A stretch of DNA of 64,000 nucleotides, from positions 1,464,001 to 1,528,000 of the forward strand of contig NZ_CP029425.2 in NCBI RefSeq assembly GCF_002278135.3. Direction: 5' to 3'. Of this stretch, positions 51,446 to 63,076 are shown in pieces. Every line of letters begins with the position of its first letter. Positions within the stretch are counted from its first letter, which is position 1. The notes beneath the pieces are model-generated. The model saw nothing but the letters and a program-made list of their open reading frames with translations, was not told the DNA's origin and did no database searches. The stretch is from Bradyrhizobium ottawaense (GTDB lineage: Bacteria; Pseudomonadota; Alphaproteobacteria; Rhizobiales; Xanthobacteraceae). The position numbers and the translations under genes are program-made.

Positions 51446-53206
51446 TCAGCGCGCCGCGGTCGGCTCCGCCCGGGCCGGCTCGACGGCTTTACCGAGGACG
51501 TGGATCTCGCCGTCCTCCACCAATGCCACCTTCCGGGTGTGGAAGGCGTCGAGCGTCGAGCGATGGCCGATCGAGACGATGGTGGCCTGCGGCAGCTTCT
51601 CCGTCAGCAGCCGATAGAGCCGGTCCTCGGACGGCTCGTCCAGCGAGGCGGTCGCTTCGTCGAGGAAGAGATAGTCCGGCATGTGTAGCAGCGCACGAGC
51701 AAGCCCAAGGCGTTGCTGTTCGCCGAGCGACAATGTCCGGTTCCAGTGGCCGTGCTCGTCGAGCCGGTCCGCCAGTCGCGGCAGGCCGACGGCAATCAAG
51801 GCATCGCGGATCTTCTCGGGCGGGACCGAGCCGTGCTCGGTCGGGTAGATGACGGCGTCGCCAAGCGCGCCGATCGGGAAATACGGCCGCTGCGGCAGCA
51901 TCATCAGCTTCGCCGTCTCGGGAATGGCGATCGTGCCGGTGCCGAACGGCCAGACGCCGGCAATGGCCCGGAACAGTGTCGACTTGCCGGAGCCCGACGG
52001 GCCGGTCACCAGCACCCGCTCCGAGGGCTGGATCGTGAAGGCATCGGCTGCGACCAGAGGCGCGCCGTTCGGCAGTTTGACGAGCAATTGCTCGAGCGCG
52101 ATTGCCTTGCCGTTCGATGGTGCGATGTCGATGGTCGGTTCGAGCGCCGCGCCGTGGGCGGCGGAGCTGACCGACATCTCGAAGCCATCGAGGCGGGCGA
52201 TCACCGCGCGCCACTCTGCGAGCGAGCGATAGGCGGTGACGAAGAACGACAGCGCATCCTGCACGCTGCCGAACGCCGAGCCGGTCTGCATCATGTCGCC
52301 GAGCTGGATGCGCTTGGCGAAGTAGGCAGGCGCCACCACCACATAGGGAAAGAGCGTCGCCGCCTGACCGTAGCTTGCCGTGAAGGCGGTCAGGCGCTTG
52401 GTCCGTCCCATGATCTCGTACCAATTGCCGATGACGAAGCCGAAGCGCCGCAGGAGATGCCCTCGCTCCGCGTTCTCGCCTTTCAGAAGGGCGATCTGCT
52501 CAGAATTTTCGCGCACGCGGATCAGGTTGAAGCGGAAGTCGGCCTCAAAGCGCTGCTGCTCGAAATTGAGATTGATGAGCGGGGCGCCGATCCAATGGGT
52601 CAGCGCGGTACCGACGATCGCGTAGGCCAGTGCGCACCAGACCAGAAAACCGGGCACGAGGATATCGGTGCCGTAAATGTACAAGGGTGCCTTGTAGGAC
52701 AGGCCCCAGAGGATGACGACGAACGAGGCGAGCGTCACGATCGACGACAAAAGGCCTAGGCCGATGGTCAGCGTTTGCTCGACGAAATTCTTGACGTCCT
52801 CGGTGATACGCTGGTCCGGATTGTCGGCGGCATCGCCCCTGAGCTGCATGCGGTAATGGGTGGCGCCCTCGAGCCATTCGCCGAGATAGTGTTGCGTCAG
52901 CCATTGCCGCCAGCGGATCTGGAGCCACTGGTTCAGGTAGAGCTTGTAGACGGCCAAAGCGACGAAGGTGAAGGCAAGCCCAAGGAAGATCCAGACCTCC
53001 TTGACGAATTCGGGCAGATCGTAGGCCTGCAGGGCGCTGTAGAACCGGTTCTGCCACTGATTGAGCAGCACGTTGATCGCGACCAGCACCAGCTCCATCG
53101 CGACGACGACGGCGAGCAGGCCGCGGCCGGCCCACTTGTCCTCCGACCGGAAATAGGGGACGGCGATTCGCCAGACGATCGCGAGCGTGGCGCTGAGGTT
53201 CTTCAC
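51446..53206 (-). CDS. ABC transporter, SbmA/BacA-like membrane domain fused to ATPase (BclA/YddA type)
   Basis: 586 residues. About six membrane helices in residues 1-330 (WRIAVPYF, GLLAVVVAMELVLVAINVLL, VWIFLGLAFTFVALAVYKLY, LSSIVTLASFVVILWGL) with the family segment WLQIRWRQWLTQHYLGEWLE. The ATPase domain at about 370-575 has Walker A TGPSGSGKSTLFRAIAG, signature LSLGEQQRLGLARALL and Walker B YLFLDEATASLD. Relatives include E. coli YddA, mycobacterial Rv1819c and Bradyrhizobium BclA, which imports host antimicrobial NCR peptides. Which paralogue this is cannot be decided from sequence alone. Acts as a homodimer in the inner membrane. Confidence 0.9.
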   Translation of the reverse strand: MKNLSATLAIVWRIAVPYFRSEDKWAGRGLLAVVVAMELVLVAINVLLNQWQNRFYSALQAYDLPEFVKEVWIFLGLAFTFVALAVYKLYLNQWLQIRWRQWLTQHYLGEWLEGATHYRMQLRGDAADNPDQRITEDVKNFVEQTLTIGLGLLSSIVTLASFVVILWGLSYKAPLYIYGTDILVPGFLVWCALAYAIVGTALTHWIGAPLINLNFEQQRFEADFRFNLIRVRENSEQIALLKGENAERGHLLRRFGFVIGNWYEIMGRTKRLTAFTASYGQAATLFPYVVVAPAYFAKRIQLGDMMQTGSAFGSVQDALSFFVTAYRSLAEWRAVIARLDGFEMSVSSAAHGAALEPTIDIAPSNGKAIALEQLLVKLPNGAPLVAADAFTIQPSERVLVTGPSGSGKSTLFRAIAGVWPFGTGTIAIPETAKLMMLPQRPYFPIGALGDAVIYPTEHGSVPPEKIRDALIAVGLPRLADRLDEHGHWNRTLSLGEQQRLGLARALLHMPDYLFLDEATASLDEPSEDRLYRLLTEKLPQATIVSIGHRSTLDAFHTRKVALVEDGEIHVLGKAVEPARAEPTAAR

Positions 53207-53521
53207 AGAGCAGAATCTCCTAGGGGGATGTGCACAACGGCCCGGAGCCAGAGGCTTGAGGCAATGGCGGAAATGGGCGCGCTTAGACTAAAGTCGCAAG
53301 TGCTGCAATTTGCGTTGGCTTGTCGCAGCTTGCAACCCTAGCATGGGGCTCGACGGCGCGGGGTGGGGTGCTCTGGGATTTCGCGAGTTTGTGAGCGGGA
53401 CGGGAACCGCCGCATTCGCGAGGAATTCGCGTCCAGCTCGGGGGTTATCGCTTCCAGCGTCAAGCAGGATCGGCTCTCCACGCGGGCCGTCTGCCGCAAA
53501 CATGCGTGGGGGAGGAAGACC
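53207..53521. other. Intergenic region, divergent promoters
   Basis: 315 nt between the ABC transporter and the permease gene. It should contain both promoters. The permease frame stays open upstream to 53363, but the peptide is Arg/Ser-rich without helices. A GGAGG Shine-Dalgarno lies at about 53510. Nothing else seen. Confidence 0.45.
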
Positions 53522-55186
<1,665 letters not shown>

Positions 55187-55209
55187 CAGGCCAACTCCGG
55201 CTCGAACGC

Positions 55210-55244
55210 AAATCCCCGCGAGGTTCCGCCCCGCGGGGATTTTT
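55210..55244 (+). terminator. Rho-independent terminator of the permease gene
   Basis: AAATCCCCGCG (55210-55220), 11-nt loop, CGCGGGGATTT (55232-55242), with the T-run continuing to 55244. Perfect 11-bp stem. Confidence 0.92.
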
Positions 55245-55345
55245 GCGCCCAATCAAATCTCATCGCGCTCCAGGTTGAGCGAACCTTCTCATTGGCGCCG
55301 CCGTCTTATAGAAGGTGCGGCAAATCAGGTCGGACGAGAGGTCTC

Positions 55346-55744
55346 ATGGTTTCGCTCAAGCGATTGGTGTGTGCTGCGGTTGCAATGCTCGCGATGTCCA
55401 TTGTCGCGCGTGCCGAGGACGGTTTCCCGTTCGGCACCGAGATGACGCTGGAAGCGCTGCCGCAAGCAGGCTCGAAGCGAATTCCGAACATCGAGATCGG
55501 CGACCATGGCGAGGTCGTGCTCGAGCTCTGGTGCAAGGGCGGCAAGGGCCAGTTCTCGGTCGCCGGCAACACCGTGATCTTCGTCCCCGGTCAGATCCAG
55601 GATCGCTCCTGCCCGCCGGCAAGGGCGCAGGCCGACGACGATCTGGTCGCAGCACTGAGCAGCGTCGAGACCTGGAAGCGTCAGGGCGACGTGCTGACGC
55701 TGATCGGCCCCAAGCCGCTGCGTTTCAGGACGACGGGGAATTAG
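55346..55744 (+). CDS. Exported hypothetical protein, 132 residues
   Basis: Signal peptide MVSLKRLVCAAVAMLAMSIV, cleaved after ARA|ED. The mature part begins DGFPFGTEMTLEALPQAGSK and contains ELWCKGGKGQFSVAGNTVIF then VPGQIQDRSCPPARAQADDD, with two Cys likely paired, and ends TLIGPKPLRFRTTGN. The strand-rich pattern (GNTVIFVPG, DVLTLIGPKPLRF) recalls META/HslJ-type heat-shock lipoprotein domains, but the similarity is weak. Periplasmic; function unknown. GTCTCATGG start context; weak Shine-Dalgarno (GAGAGG). Confidence 0.8.
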   Translation: MVSLKRLVCAAVAMLAMSIVARAEDGFPFGTEMTLEALPQAGSKRIPNIEIGDHGEVVLELWCKGGKGQFSVAGNTVIFVPGQIQDRSCPPARAQADDDLVAALSSVETWKRQGDVLTLIGPKPLRFRTTGN

Positions 55745-55753
55745 CTCCGCTCT

Positions 55754-55893
55754 CGTGTCCCGGACAAGGCGCGTCGCGCAAGCGATGCGCCGCAGAGCCG
55801 GGACCCAGATTTTCTATCGGCAAATTCGTGTGTGGCCTCTGGGCCCCGGCTCTGCTGCGCATCACTGACGTGCTGCGCAGCGTCCGGGGCACG
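55754..55893. repeat. Nested palindromic repeat family D
   Basis: Outer arms CGTGTCCCGGAC (55754-55765) and GTCCGGGGCACG (55882-55893), inner arms GCAGAGCCGGGACCCAG and CTGGGCCCCGGCTCTGC, each with one mismatch. It fills the gap between convergent genes, ending 6 nt from the stop of the 402-residue gene. Confidence 0.85.
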
Positions 55894-55898
55894 AAAGC

Positions 55899-57107
55899 CT
55901 ACTTCCACACCGACTTGTCGGCATCCCAGCGCTGGCCCTTGAGCTCCTTGGCAAGCGCCTCGACCGAACCGTTGTCGTCGGGCTGCTCGCCTTCCTCGTC
56001 GACCGACGTGTCGTCGGAGAGATTGAGCTTGGCGCCGCTGCTCTCGTCGGCGGTCGTCGTCGCGGGGCTGCCGATCCACAGCATGAGCTTGTCGGTCGCG
56101 CCCGGCTTGTCGGGCGAGACGAGCCCTGCGACCTCGATCGTGTCGGTGAGATCGAGCGCGGGGAAATCCGGGTTCGGCCGCTTGAAGACCAGCTTGAGCT
56201 TGCCCGTGGCGGGGTTGAAGCTTTGCGAGACCGGCTTTGCCGCGAGCGTCCGGCTCAAAACGTTCGAGACGGCGGCCGCGAGCTTGTCCTTGCTGATCTT
56301 GTCGCCCTCGCGCCAGTCGGCTGCGGCGAAGCGGATGGTGCGGTCCATCTCGGTCATGCCCGCGGTCCAGCCCGCGGAGGTGACGCCCGGCGTCGCCTTG
56401 AATTTCGCCAGCAGCGCGCCGGCGCGCTCGGGATCGACCGACATGTTGATGGTCTGCTCGCCTGCGCGCAGCGCATCGCAGCCGACCGTGAGGCTCGCCA
56501 GCGTCACCTCGACCGCCTGGCCCTTCAGGCTCTTCAGGAAGTCGGTTGCAGCGTCGAGCTTGACCTTGACCGCGATCGCCTCCGGCGAGACGTCGGTGAA
56601 ATCCTTCGGCTGCGGCGTGATGCCGTCGTCGGAGGTCTGGTTGTCCTGAAATTCCTTCTCGCTGAGATCGGAATTGTCGGGCGAGGTCACCTCGGTCACG
56701 ACCTGGCCAATGCTGATCTGGCCGCGGAATTCGAAGGTGTCGCCGCTCTGCTTGCGCAGCAGCTTGACGCTGACGGGCGCCTTCTCGCTGATGCTCTGCG
56801 CGGTGCCGGTCAGGGTCTGGCCCGCGACCTGGAGATTGACGACGAAGCGGTCCTTGCGGTCGGAATTCTTTGCGACGGGATAGCAGACGTCGAGCACGGC
56901 CGCCGTCACCGTCTTGCCCTGGCGCGTCTCCTTCAGGATCACGTCGGCATTGCCGTCCATCAGCCCGTCGATCGAGGTGAAATAGCGTGTCTCGGGGCCA
57001 CCGGGCGTCGTGGCCTTCGGCGACAGCTTCATCTGGGCGGATGCGGAATGCGGAGAAGCTGCAAGCAGAGCCAAAAGGGCTGTCGAACAAACCAGAAGCG
57101 CACGCAT
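55899..57107 (-). CDS. Exported hypothetical protein, 402 residues
   Basis: Signal peptide LLVCSTALLALLAASPHSAS, cleaved after ASA|QM. The mature protein is polar and strand-rich: AVLDVCYPVAKNSDRKDRFV, VSVKLLRKQSGDTFEFRGQI, GWTAGMTEMDRTIRFAAADW, LKLVFKRPNPDFPALDLTDT. Two Cys occur (LDVCYPV and LTVGCDALRAG). The C-terminus is acidic (SVDEEGEQPDDNGSVE). It is not recognised as any named family. It is probably periplasmic and, at this length, multi-domain. Just downstream of groEL's terminator in the same orientation, but separated by a palindromic repeat, so separately transcribed. Confidence 0.8.
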   Translation of the reverse strand: MRALLVCSTALLALLAASPHSASAQMKLSPKATTPGGPETRYFTSIDGLMDGNADVILKETRQGKTVTAAVLDVCYPVAKNSDRKDRFVVNLQVAGQTLTGTAQSISEKAPVSVKLLRKQSGDTFEFRGQISIGQVVTEVTSPDNSDLSEKEFQDNQTSDDGITPQPKDFTDVSPEAIAVKVKLDAATDFLKSLKGQAVEVTLASLTVGCDALRAGEQTINMSVDPERAGALLAKFKATPGVTSAGWTAGMTEMDRTIRFAAADWREGDKISKDKLAAAVSNVLSRTLAAKPVSQSFNPATGKLKLVFKRPNPDFPALDLTDTIEVAGLVSPDKPGATDKLMLWIGSPATTTADESSGAKLNLSDDTSVDEEGEQPDDNGSVEALAKELKGQRWDADKSVWK

Positions 57108-57127
57108 CGATGAAATCCTCGCGCAAC

Positions 57128-57175
57128 GGGCATGATCCGGAAAGTGTGAAGCGGTTTTCCGAGAGGATCATGCCC
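57128..57175. repeat. Palindromic repeat family B, copy 5
   Basis: GGGCATGATCC (57128-57138) and GGATCATGCCC (57165-57175) with the internal GTGTGAAGCGGTTTTCC of the family. Lies 20 nt upstream of the start of the exported 402-residue protein gene, so within its promoter or leader. Confidence 0.85.
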
Positions 57176-57252
57176 AAACAATTCGAATCGGCGCGTCACC
57201 GTAGTGGGTTTTGGCCGTCGGTTGAATCGGAAAGCGGAGGGGCAGGGTCGGC

Positions 57253-57282
57253 AAAAAAGAAGGCCGCCCGGAGGCGGCCTTC
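57253..57282 (-). terminator. Rho-independent terminator of groEL
   Basis: GAAGGCCGCC (57259-57268), loop CGGA, GGCGGCCTTC (57273-57282). On the minus strand a T-run (complement of 57253-57258) follows the stem. It is 25 nt past the groEL stop. Confidence 0.93.
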
Positions 57283-57306
57283 GCAACATTGTAACGGAAC
57301 GGAGGC

Positions 57307-59085
<1,779 letters not shown>

Positions 59086-59382
59086 TTAGGCCAGTACGCC
59101 CATGATGTCCGACTCCTTCATGATCAGGAGCTCTTCGTTGTCGATCTTGACCTCGGTGCCCGACCATTTGCCGAACAGCACGCGGTCGCCGACCTTGAGG
59201 TCGATCGGGGTCAGCTTGCCGGTCTCGTCACGGCCGCCGGGGCCGACGGCGACGACCTCTCCCTGGGAGGGCTTTTCCTTGGCGCTGTCCGGAATGATGA
59301 TGCCGCCCTTGGTCTTTTCCTCGGCGTCGATACGTTTGACCACGACACGGTCATGCAGCGGACGAAATTTGGATTTAGCCAT
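59086..59382 (-). CDS. groS: Co-chaperonin GroES (Hsp10)
   Basis: 98 residues. [20 protein letters not shown], then the mobile loop [40 protein letters not shown], and [20 protein letters not shown] heptamer caps the GroEL cage. It is first in the leftward groESL operon. The CIRCE inverted repeat lies 95 nt upstream of its start, so HrcA repression is expected. Confidence 0.98.
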   Translation of the reverse strand: MAKSKFRPLHDRVVVKRIDAEEKTKGGIIIPDSAKEKPSQGEVVAVGPGGRDETGKLTPIDLKVGDRVLFGKWSGTEVKIDNEELLIMKESDIMGVLA

Positions 59383-59476
59383 GACGTTTCCCTTTGGAGG
59401 CTCGCTTCGGAAGTAGTGGAAGTGGGTGGGGCGGCGCTTCCGTCCATCCCCCTATCCCGAGGATCGAACGGCGTGC

Positions 59477-59503
59477 TTAGCAATCGGGCTTTCCGAGTGC
59501 TAA
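59477..59503. promoter_or_regulatory. CIRCE element (HrcA operator) for groESL
   Basis: TTAGCAATC-N9-GAGTGCTAA, matching the consensus TTAGCACTC-N9-GAGTGCTAA except for one base in the left arm. It sits 95 nt upstream of the groES start, the usual place within or just after the promoter. HrcA binding represses groESL until heat shock; this follows from established CIRCE biology. Confidence 0.93.
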
Positions 59504-59699
59504 TAGTGGGCCCGGAAATATGGCTTGGCCGCGATCCTGTCAAGCAAAGGTGGTTAAGCGATTGGTGAGGCGGATATAGGATGGTGGCACTGGAAACTTG
59601 TTCGGGGCGCCGACGTATTAAAGGACGTCATTGCTCCGGCAGCGGTTTTGCGCTTGGCTGCAGGAGGGGTGCGGCCATGGTCTTGTTCGGGGGAATGCC

Positions 59700-60221
59700 A
59701 TGATCAGTTCAGCTCACGCGCGCACGGTTGCCAATCTGGCCGCCGCCTCTTGTCTGGCGCTGCTGCTGGGCGCCTGCGGCGGCGGCATGAGCCTGCCGTC
59801 CTTCTCGTCGTCCTCGCCGCCGCCCGAAGCCGAGCCGGGCGTCGCGCCCGAAATGCCTGCGACCATTCGCGGCGACGAGATCGTCGGCCGCTGGGGCCTC
59901 GCCTCGTTCCAGAACCCGGCCGACCGCGCCCGCACCGAGGCCGCCGCCCGGGCCCAGTGCAAGAACCCTTATGTGATCACCGCCGGCTCCTCCGGCGGCG
60001 TGATCATGCATCTGGCCGACCAGGCAACGCCCCAGGAGCTGCGGCTGAAGGGCTCGCCGAGCGGCAAGAACTACATCGGACCGGCGGGTCCGACTCCCGG
60101 CGAGCAGGACCGCGAAATCATCTCCTTCGACGGCCGCGTCCTGATCACCCGCTTCATCGACAAGGACGCCGCCACCCGCTACGGCAACATGGTCTACGTC
60201 CGCTGCGCGCCGCGGGCGTGA
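59700..60221 (+). CDS. Outer-membrane-type lipoprotein, 173 residues
   Basis: Lipobox LLLGAC with the lipidated Cys at position 26, followed by GGG and a Ser/Pro-rich linker (SLPSFSSSSPPPEAEPG). The globular part starts near 55: IRGDEIVGRWGLASFQNPAD, ARAQCKNPYVITAGSSGGVI, MHLADQATPQELRLKGSPSG, NYIGPAGPTPGEQDREIISF. It resembles small META-like or AprI-like inhibitor folds (G-R-W ... motif), but no certain family. ATG 59700 follows GGGGGAA; the upstream in-frame start at 59631 is unlikely because it would bury the signal peptide. Confidence 0.85.
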   Translation: MISSAHARTVANLAAASCLALLLGACGGGMSLPSFSSSSPPPEAEPGVAPEMPATIRGDEIVGRWGLASFQNPADRARTEAAARAQCKNPYVITAGSSGGVIMHLADQATPQELRLKGSPSGKNYIGPAGPTPGEQDREIISFDGRVLITRFIDKDAATRYGNMVYVRCAPRA

Positions 60222-60232
60222 TGTTCGTCTTC

Positions 60233-60363
60233 CGTCATTCCGGGGCGCGCGAAGCGCGAACTATGGTGCGCACTCGCGCACCTGAGAATCTCGATGTGGT
60301 GAGCTTCCTGCCTTAAATCTCCGGATTCCGGGTCCGGCTCTGTCGAGCCGCCCCGGAATGACG
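60233..60363. repeat. Palindromic repeat family E
   Basis: Perfect 15-bp arms CGTCATTCCGGGGCG (60233-60247) and CGCCCCGGAATGACG (60349-60363) around a centre with further GCGCGAAGCGCG and GGTGCGCACTCGCGCACC stems. Fills the gap between the lipoprotein and CheZ genes. Confidence 0.9.
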
Positions 60364-60378
60364 GGCTGGGCCAAAATC

Positions 60379-60405
60379 AAAAACGCCGGCTCTCGCCGGC
60401 GTTTT
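60379..60405. terminator. Bidirectional Rho-independent terminator
   Basis: AAAACGCCGGC (60380-60390), loop TCTC, GCCGGCGTTTT (60395-60405). T-runs on both strands let it serve the lipoprotein gene and cheZ, whose stop is at 60429. Confidence 0.9.
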
Positions 60406-60428
60406 GTTTTTCGCTATGCCGCGTCCGC

Positions 60429-61214
60429 TCAGTCGAACAGCGCGTCGATGTCGTCCTGCGAGGCGTGGCCGACGTCGCCGGCGAGCTTGGGGCCGTTGAG
60501 AAGCTTGTCGTCCTCGCTGCGATTGTCGACCTGCGGCACGACGTGGGACTTGATCGCGTCGACGCCGCCCCAGATCTCCATCATCGCATTGATGTGCTGT
60601 TCGATGAACTTCATCGTGCCCATCACCTTGCTGATGCGCTGGCCGGTCAGGTCCTGGAAGTTGCAGGCCTCGAAGATCGAGATGACGCGTTCCTGGATGT
60701 CGTCGGCGAGCCGCTTCTGCTGGTCGATCGAGTCCACCTTGGACATTGCGCTGGCGGCCTGGTCGATCGACTCCGCGGCCTCGAGGATCTGCTGGGTCGC
60801 CTGCTCGGTGCCGCCGACCACCGCGCCGAGCTCGCCATTGACCTTGGCCATTTCGCCGCCGTCAAAGCTCTTGCCGTGCAGTGTCGCGATTTCGCGCTTG
60901 GTGCGGTCGATGGCGTCATGGATGAGGTCGAGCTCGACCTTCAGCTTTTCGCACTGCTCGATCTGGGCCCGATAGGTCTCGAGCATGGTCCGAGCCTCGG
61001 AGAGCTCGTGGGCGGTGGAGGCGTCGATCGCCGCCATGGCTGCGCTGCCGGACAAGGGCAAGGGCGCGGTGCCTTTCGCCATCTGTGCACGGATCGCACG
61101 TAGCTCGGCCATGATCTCGCTATGCATCGGGATTGCCTCTTCAGTTACGTCCAAAATCGGCATCTCGCCACCAGCGATATCCTCGACGCGAAAACGTTTG
61201 CGGTGAACAGCCAT
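60429..61214 (-). CDS. cheZ: CheY-P phosphatase CheZ
   Basis: 261 residues. The signature NFQDLTGQRISKVMGTMKFI holds catalytic Asp188 and Gln192, equivalent to D143/Q147 of E. coli CheZ. A long helical hairpin precedes it (ETYRAQIEQCEKLKVELDLI), and the C-terminal DDIDALFD is the CheY-docking peptide. An N-terminal ~45-residue extension (MAVHRKRFRVEDIAGGEMPI) is common in alphaproteobacterial members. It ends chemotactic signals by dephosphorylating CheY. No other che or fli genes are in the window, so this is an orphan location. Confidence 0.92.
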   Translation of the reverse strand: MAVHRKRFRVEDIAGGEMPILDVTEEAIPMHSEIMAELRAIRAQMAKGTAPLPLSGSAAMAAIDASTAHELSEARTMLETYRAQIEQCEKLKVELDLIHDAIDRTKREIATLHGKSFDGGEMAKVNGELGAVVGGTEQATQQILEAAESIDQAASAMSKVDSIDQQKRLADDIQERVISIFEACNFQDLTGQRISKVMGTMKFIEQHINAMMEIWGGVDAIKSHVVPQVDNRSEDDKLLNGPKLAGDVGHASQDDIDALFD

Positions 61215-61529
61215 CTGGATACTCCCCCCACCTCACTCACGCGTCTTTGTAGGCAGAAGCGATTTAACACGAAGTTCACGGCAGGAACTGTTGTGCGGCT
61301 GCGCGCGACGGCGCGCAAAGAAGCGATTAACCATGGGCGCGCGGCGTTCATCGAAAATAAACGCTGATCGCCAAATTGCCCCGCTGCTGACGACGTGGTG
61401 AATCCAAACGCCGCTTCTGTTTACCAAACAAAACGGCTTTTGCTTTTTATTGACCACGTCGGGGGCGCGGACCAGCCATCAGCTCTCCACGGCGCATGTG
61501 ATCTAGACGAAACAGTACAGAGTACGTCG
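61215..61529. other. Intergenic region between cheZ and the L,D-transpeptidase gene
   Basis: 315 nt with divergent promoters. An AT-rich stretch near 61425-61455 and a purine-rich CAAAACGGC stretch are visible. An in-frame extension of the transpeptidase frame back to 61395 is not supported, because the signal peptide would be internal. Confidence 0.45.
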
Positions 61530-62342
61530 ATGTTCAAGAAAATGTCTGTCGCGCTGCTCGGCAGCGCTTGCACCTTCATTGCCGGCGCAAACAGTGCCAG
61601 CGCCTTCGACAATTCGGTGCCGAACGATCCGCCCGCGGTGCTCTACCAGCCGCAGGTGCCGCCGGCGCCGGTGCGCGTCGCCTCCAATGCGAACATGGGC
61701 GGCGGCTTCATCGAGTTCCTGTTCGGCGACGGTCCCGGCCGCGGTCCGGCCTACGCGCCGCAGCAGCCGGTCTATCAACAGCAGCCCGGCTATTACGACC
61801 AGCGCCGCCTGCCGCCGATGGGCGAGCCGCAGATGCAGGGTGGATATCAGCAAGGCGCGGTTCAGCAGGAGACGGCCGACCCGCGGCAGCGTCAGTTCGA
61901 TCCAAGGTTCGAGAAGCAATCTGTTGACTATAGCGGCAAGGAAAGTCCCGGCACCATCGTGGTCGATACCCCGAACAAATTCCTCTATCTCGTCGAGGGC
62001 AACGGCAGGGCGATGCGCTACGGCATTGGCGTCGGGCGTCCCGGCTTCACCTGGTCCGGCGTGAAGGCGATCACAGCCAAGCGCGAATGGCCGGACTGGA
62101 CGCCGCCGGCCGAAATGATCGCGCGCCGTCCCGATTTGCCCCGGCACATGGAAGGCGGTCCGGAGAACCCGCTCGGCGCCCGCGCGATGTATCTGGGCTC
62201 GACGCTGTACCGCATCCACGGCTCCAACGAGCCCTGGACCATCGGCACCAACGTCTCCTCCGGCTGCATCCGCATGCGCAACGAAGACGTCATCGACCTC
62301 TACGGCCGCGTCAATGTCGGCACCAAGGTCGTGGTGATGTAG
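61530..62342 (+). CDS. L,D-transpeptidase (YkuD/ErfK family)
   Basis: 270 residues. Signal peptide MSVALLGSACTFIAGANSAS with cleavage after ASA|FD. A disordered Pro/Gln/Tyr-rich linker (residues ~70-130, many QQP and GYYDQ) precedes the YkuD domain. There, PGTIVVDTPNKFLYLVEGNG starts the fold and the catalytic HGSNEP...SSGCIRM (HxGx-S-x-G-C pattern) is complete, near residues 228-250. The domain forms 3-3 peptidoglycan crosslinks or attaches proteins to the wall. The linker length suits crossing the periplasm. ATG 61530 is chosen because the signal peptide begins there. Its upstream neighbour is divergent cheZ. Confidence 0.93.
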   Translation: MFKKMSVALLGSACTFIAGANSASAFDNSVPNDPPAVLYQPQVPPAPVRVASNANMGGGFIEFLFGDGPGRGPAYAPQQPVYQQQPGYYDQRRLPPMGEPQMQGGYQQGAVQQETADPRQRQFDPRFEKQSVDYSGKESPGTIVVDTPNKFLYLVEGNGRAMRYGIGVGRPGFTWSGVKAITAKREWPDWTPPAEMIARRPDLPRHMEGGPENPLGARAMYLGSTLYRIHGSNEPWTIGTNVSSGCIRMRNEDVIDLYGRVNVGTKVVVM

Positions 62343-62446
62343 CCCAGCGCGCGCTGCGAGCCGTCAACTCCGCGTGTCGCGCCGGCTCGCGACGCGCGGC
62401 ATCGAAGGCGTTGCGCGCCGCCGGCGTACGTCCTCCGGCCGAGGTC

Positions 62447-62487
62447 TAAAGCGCGATGCGATCAGGATGAATCGTCATCGCGCTTAA
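62447..62487. repeat. Palindromic repeat family F
   Basis: TAAAGCGCGATG (62447-62458) and CATCGCGCTTAA (62476-62487) form an imperfect inverted repeat (one mismatch region). It is joined directly to family B copy 2, sharing the TAAAGC boundary. Confidence 0.7.
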
Positions 62488-62537
62488 AGCATGATCTTTT
62501 CGGAAAACCGCTGCGCACTTTTCCGGATCATGCTTTA
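62485..62537. repeat. Palindromic repeat family B, copy 2 (fused to a stop codon)
   Basis: TAAAGCATGATC...GATCATGCTTTA with GGAAAACCGCTGCGCACTTTTCC in the centre, almost identical to copy 1. On the minus strand its TAA (62535-62537) is the stop codon of the 74-residue protein gene. Confidence 0.9.
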
Positions 62538-62759
62538 GGCTGGCCGACGATGCCGCCTCGAACCGAGACGAGGGGCAACAGAGCAGCGACGACGAGTTGA
62601 TGAATGGGAAAGAGATGCGCGAACGGAGCGTTTCAACCGCCGCGCCGACAGCTCTGCCTTCTTGAGGCGCTCGTGCAGTCCCTCCAACTCCGACAACTCG
62701 GTGATGAGATGAGTTGTCACGTTGGTCAGGGTTGCGATGCGCTGCTGAAGTGGACTCAT
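62535..62759 (-). CDS. Small hypothetical coiled-coil protein, 74 residues
   Basis: Not recognised by family. MSPLQQRIATLTNVTTHLIT then ELSELEGLHERLKKAELSAR has regular heptad spacing of Leu, a likely coiled coil; the remainder is Arg/Ser-rich (SLSHSSTRRRCSVAPRLGSR). The C-terminal part has weaker protein character and may be read-through toward the repeat, whose TAA serves as stop. The start codon has a poor Shine-Dalgarno. Moderately likely real because of the coherent helical N-terminus. Confidence 0.5.
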   Translation of the reverse strand: MSPLQQRIATLTNVTTHLITELSELEGLHERLKKAELSARRLKRSVRASLSHSSTRRRCSVAPRLGSRRHRRPA

Positions 62760-63027
62760 TTTTAAAACCCCGACTATAACCAAGAGAGGCAACCACATTG
62801 GTGTGTGGCATGAGCAACGTGTTCTTCCAGTTGAACACCCATGTCCGAATTTGGAAATCCGGGAGTCTACGGTCGCACGCGTCAGACGGCGATTTGATTT
62901 GTCATGGTGAATTCAGGCGCGTCGGGTAACGTTCAGCTCAGTCCAATGGAGCTGCGCATTAGTCATATTATATCGAGCGTCCTCTCTCCTTGCCGTGGCA
63001 CAAAAGACGCTCGAGCCCATGCTCTAA
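62760..63027. other. Intergenic region before the DUF2076 terminator
   Basis: 268 nt. AT-rich around 62955-62975 (TAGTCATATTATATCG). This may hold the promoter of the leftward small gene, whose own start is at 62759. No repeat family member recognised. Confidence 0.4.
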
Positions 63028-63054
63028 AGAAAACGGCCGCCGAGAGGCGGCCGT
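63028..63054 (-). terminator. Rho-independent terminator of the DUF2076 gene
   Basis: ACGGCCGCC (63033-63041), loop GAGA, GGCGGCCGT (63046-63054), and on the minus strand a TTTTCTTT tail. It is 23 nt past the gene's stop. Confidence 0.9.
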
Positions 63055-63076
63055 CCGCATCTTTCGGACGAATTGC

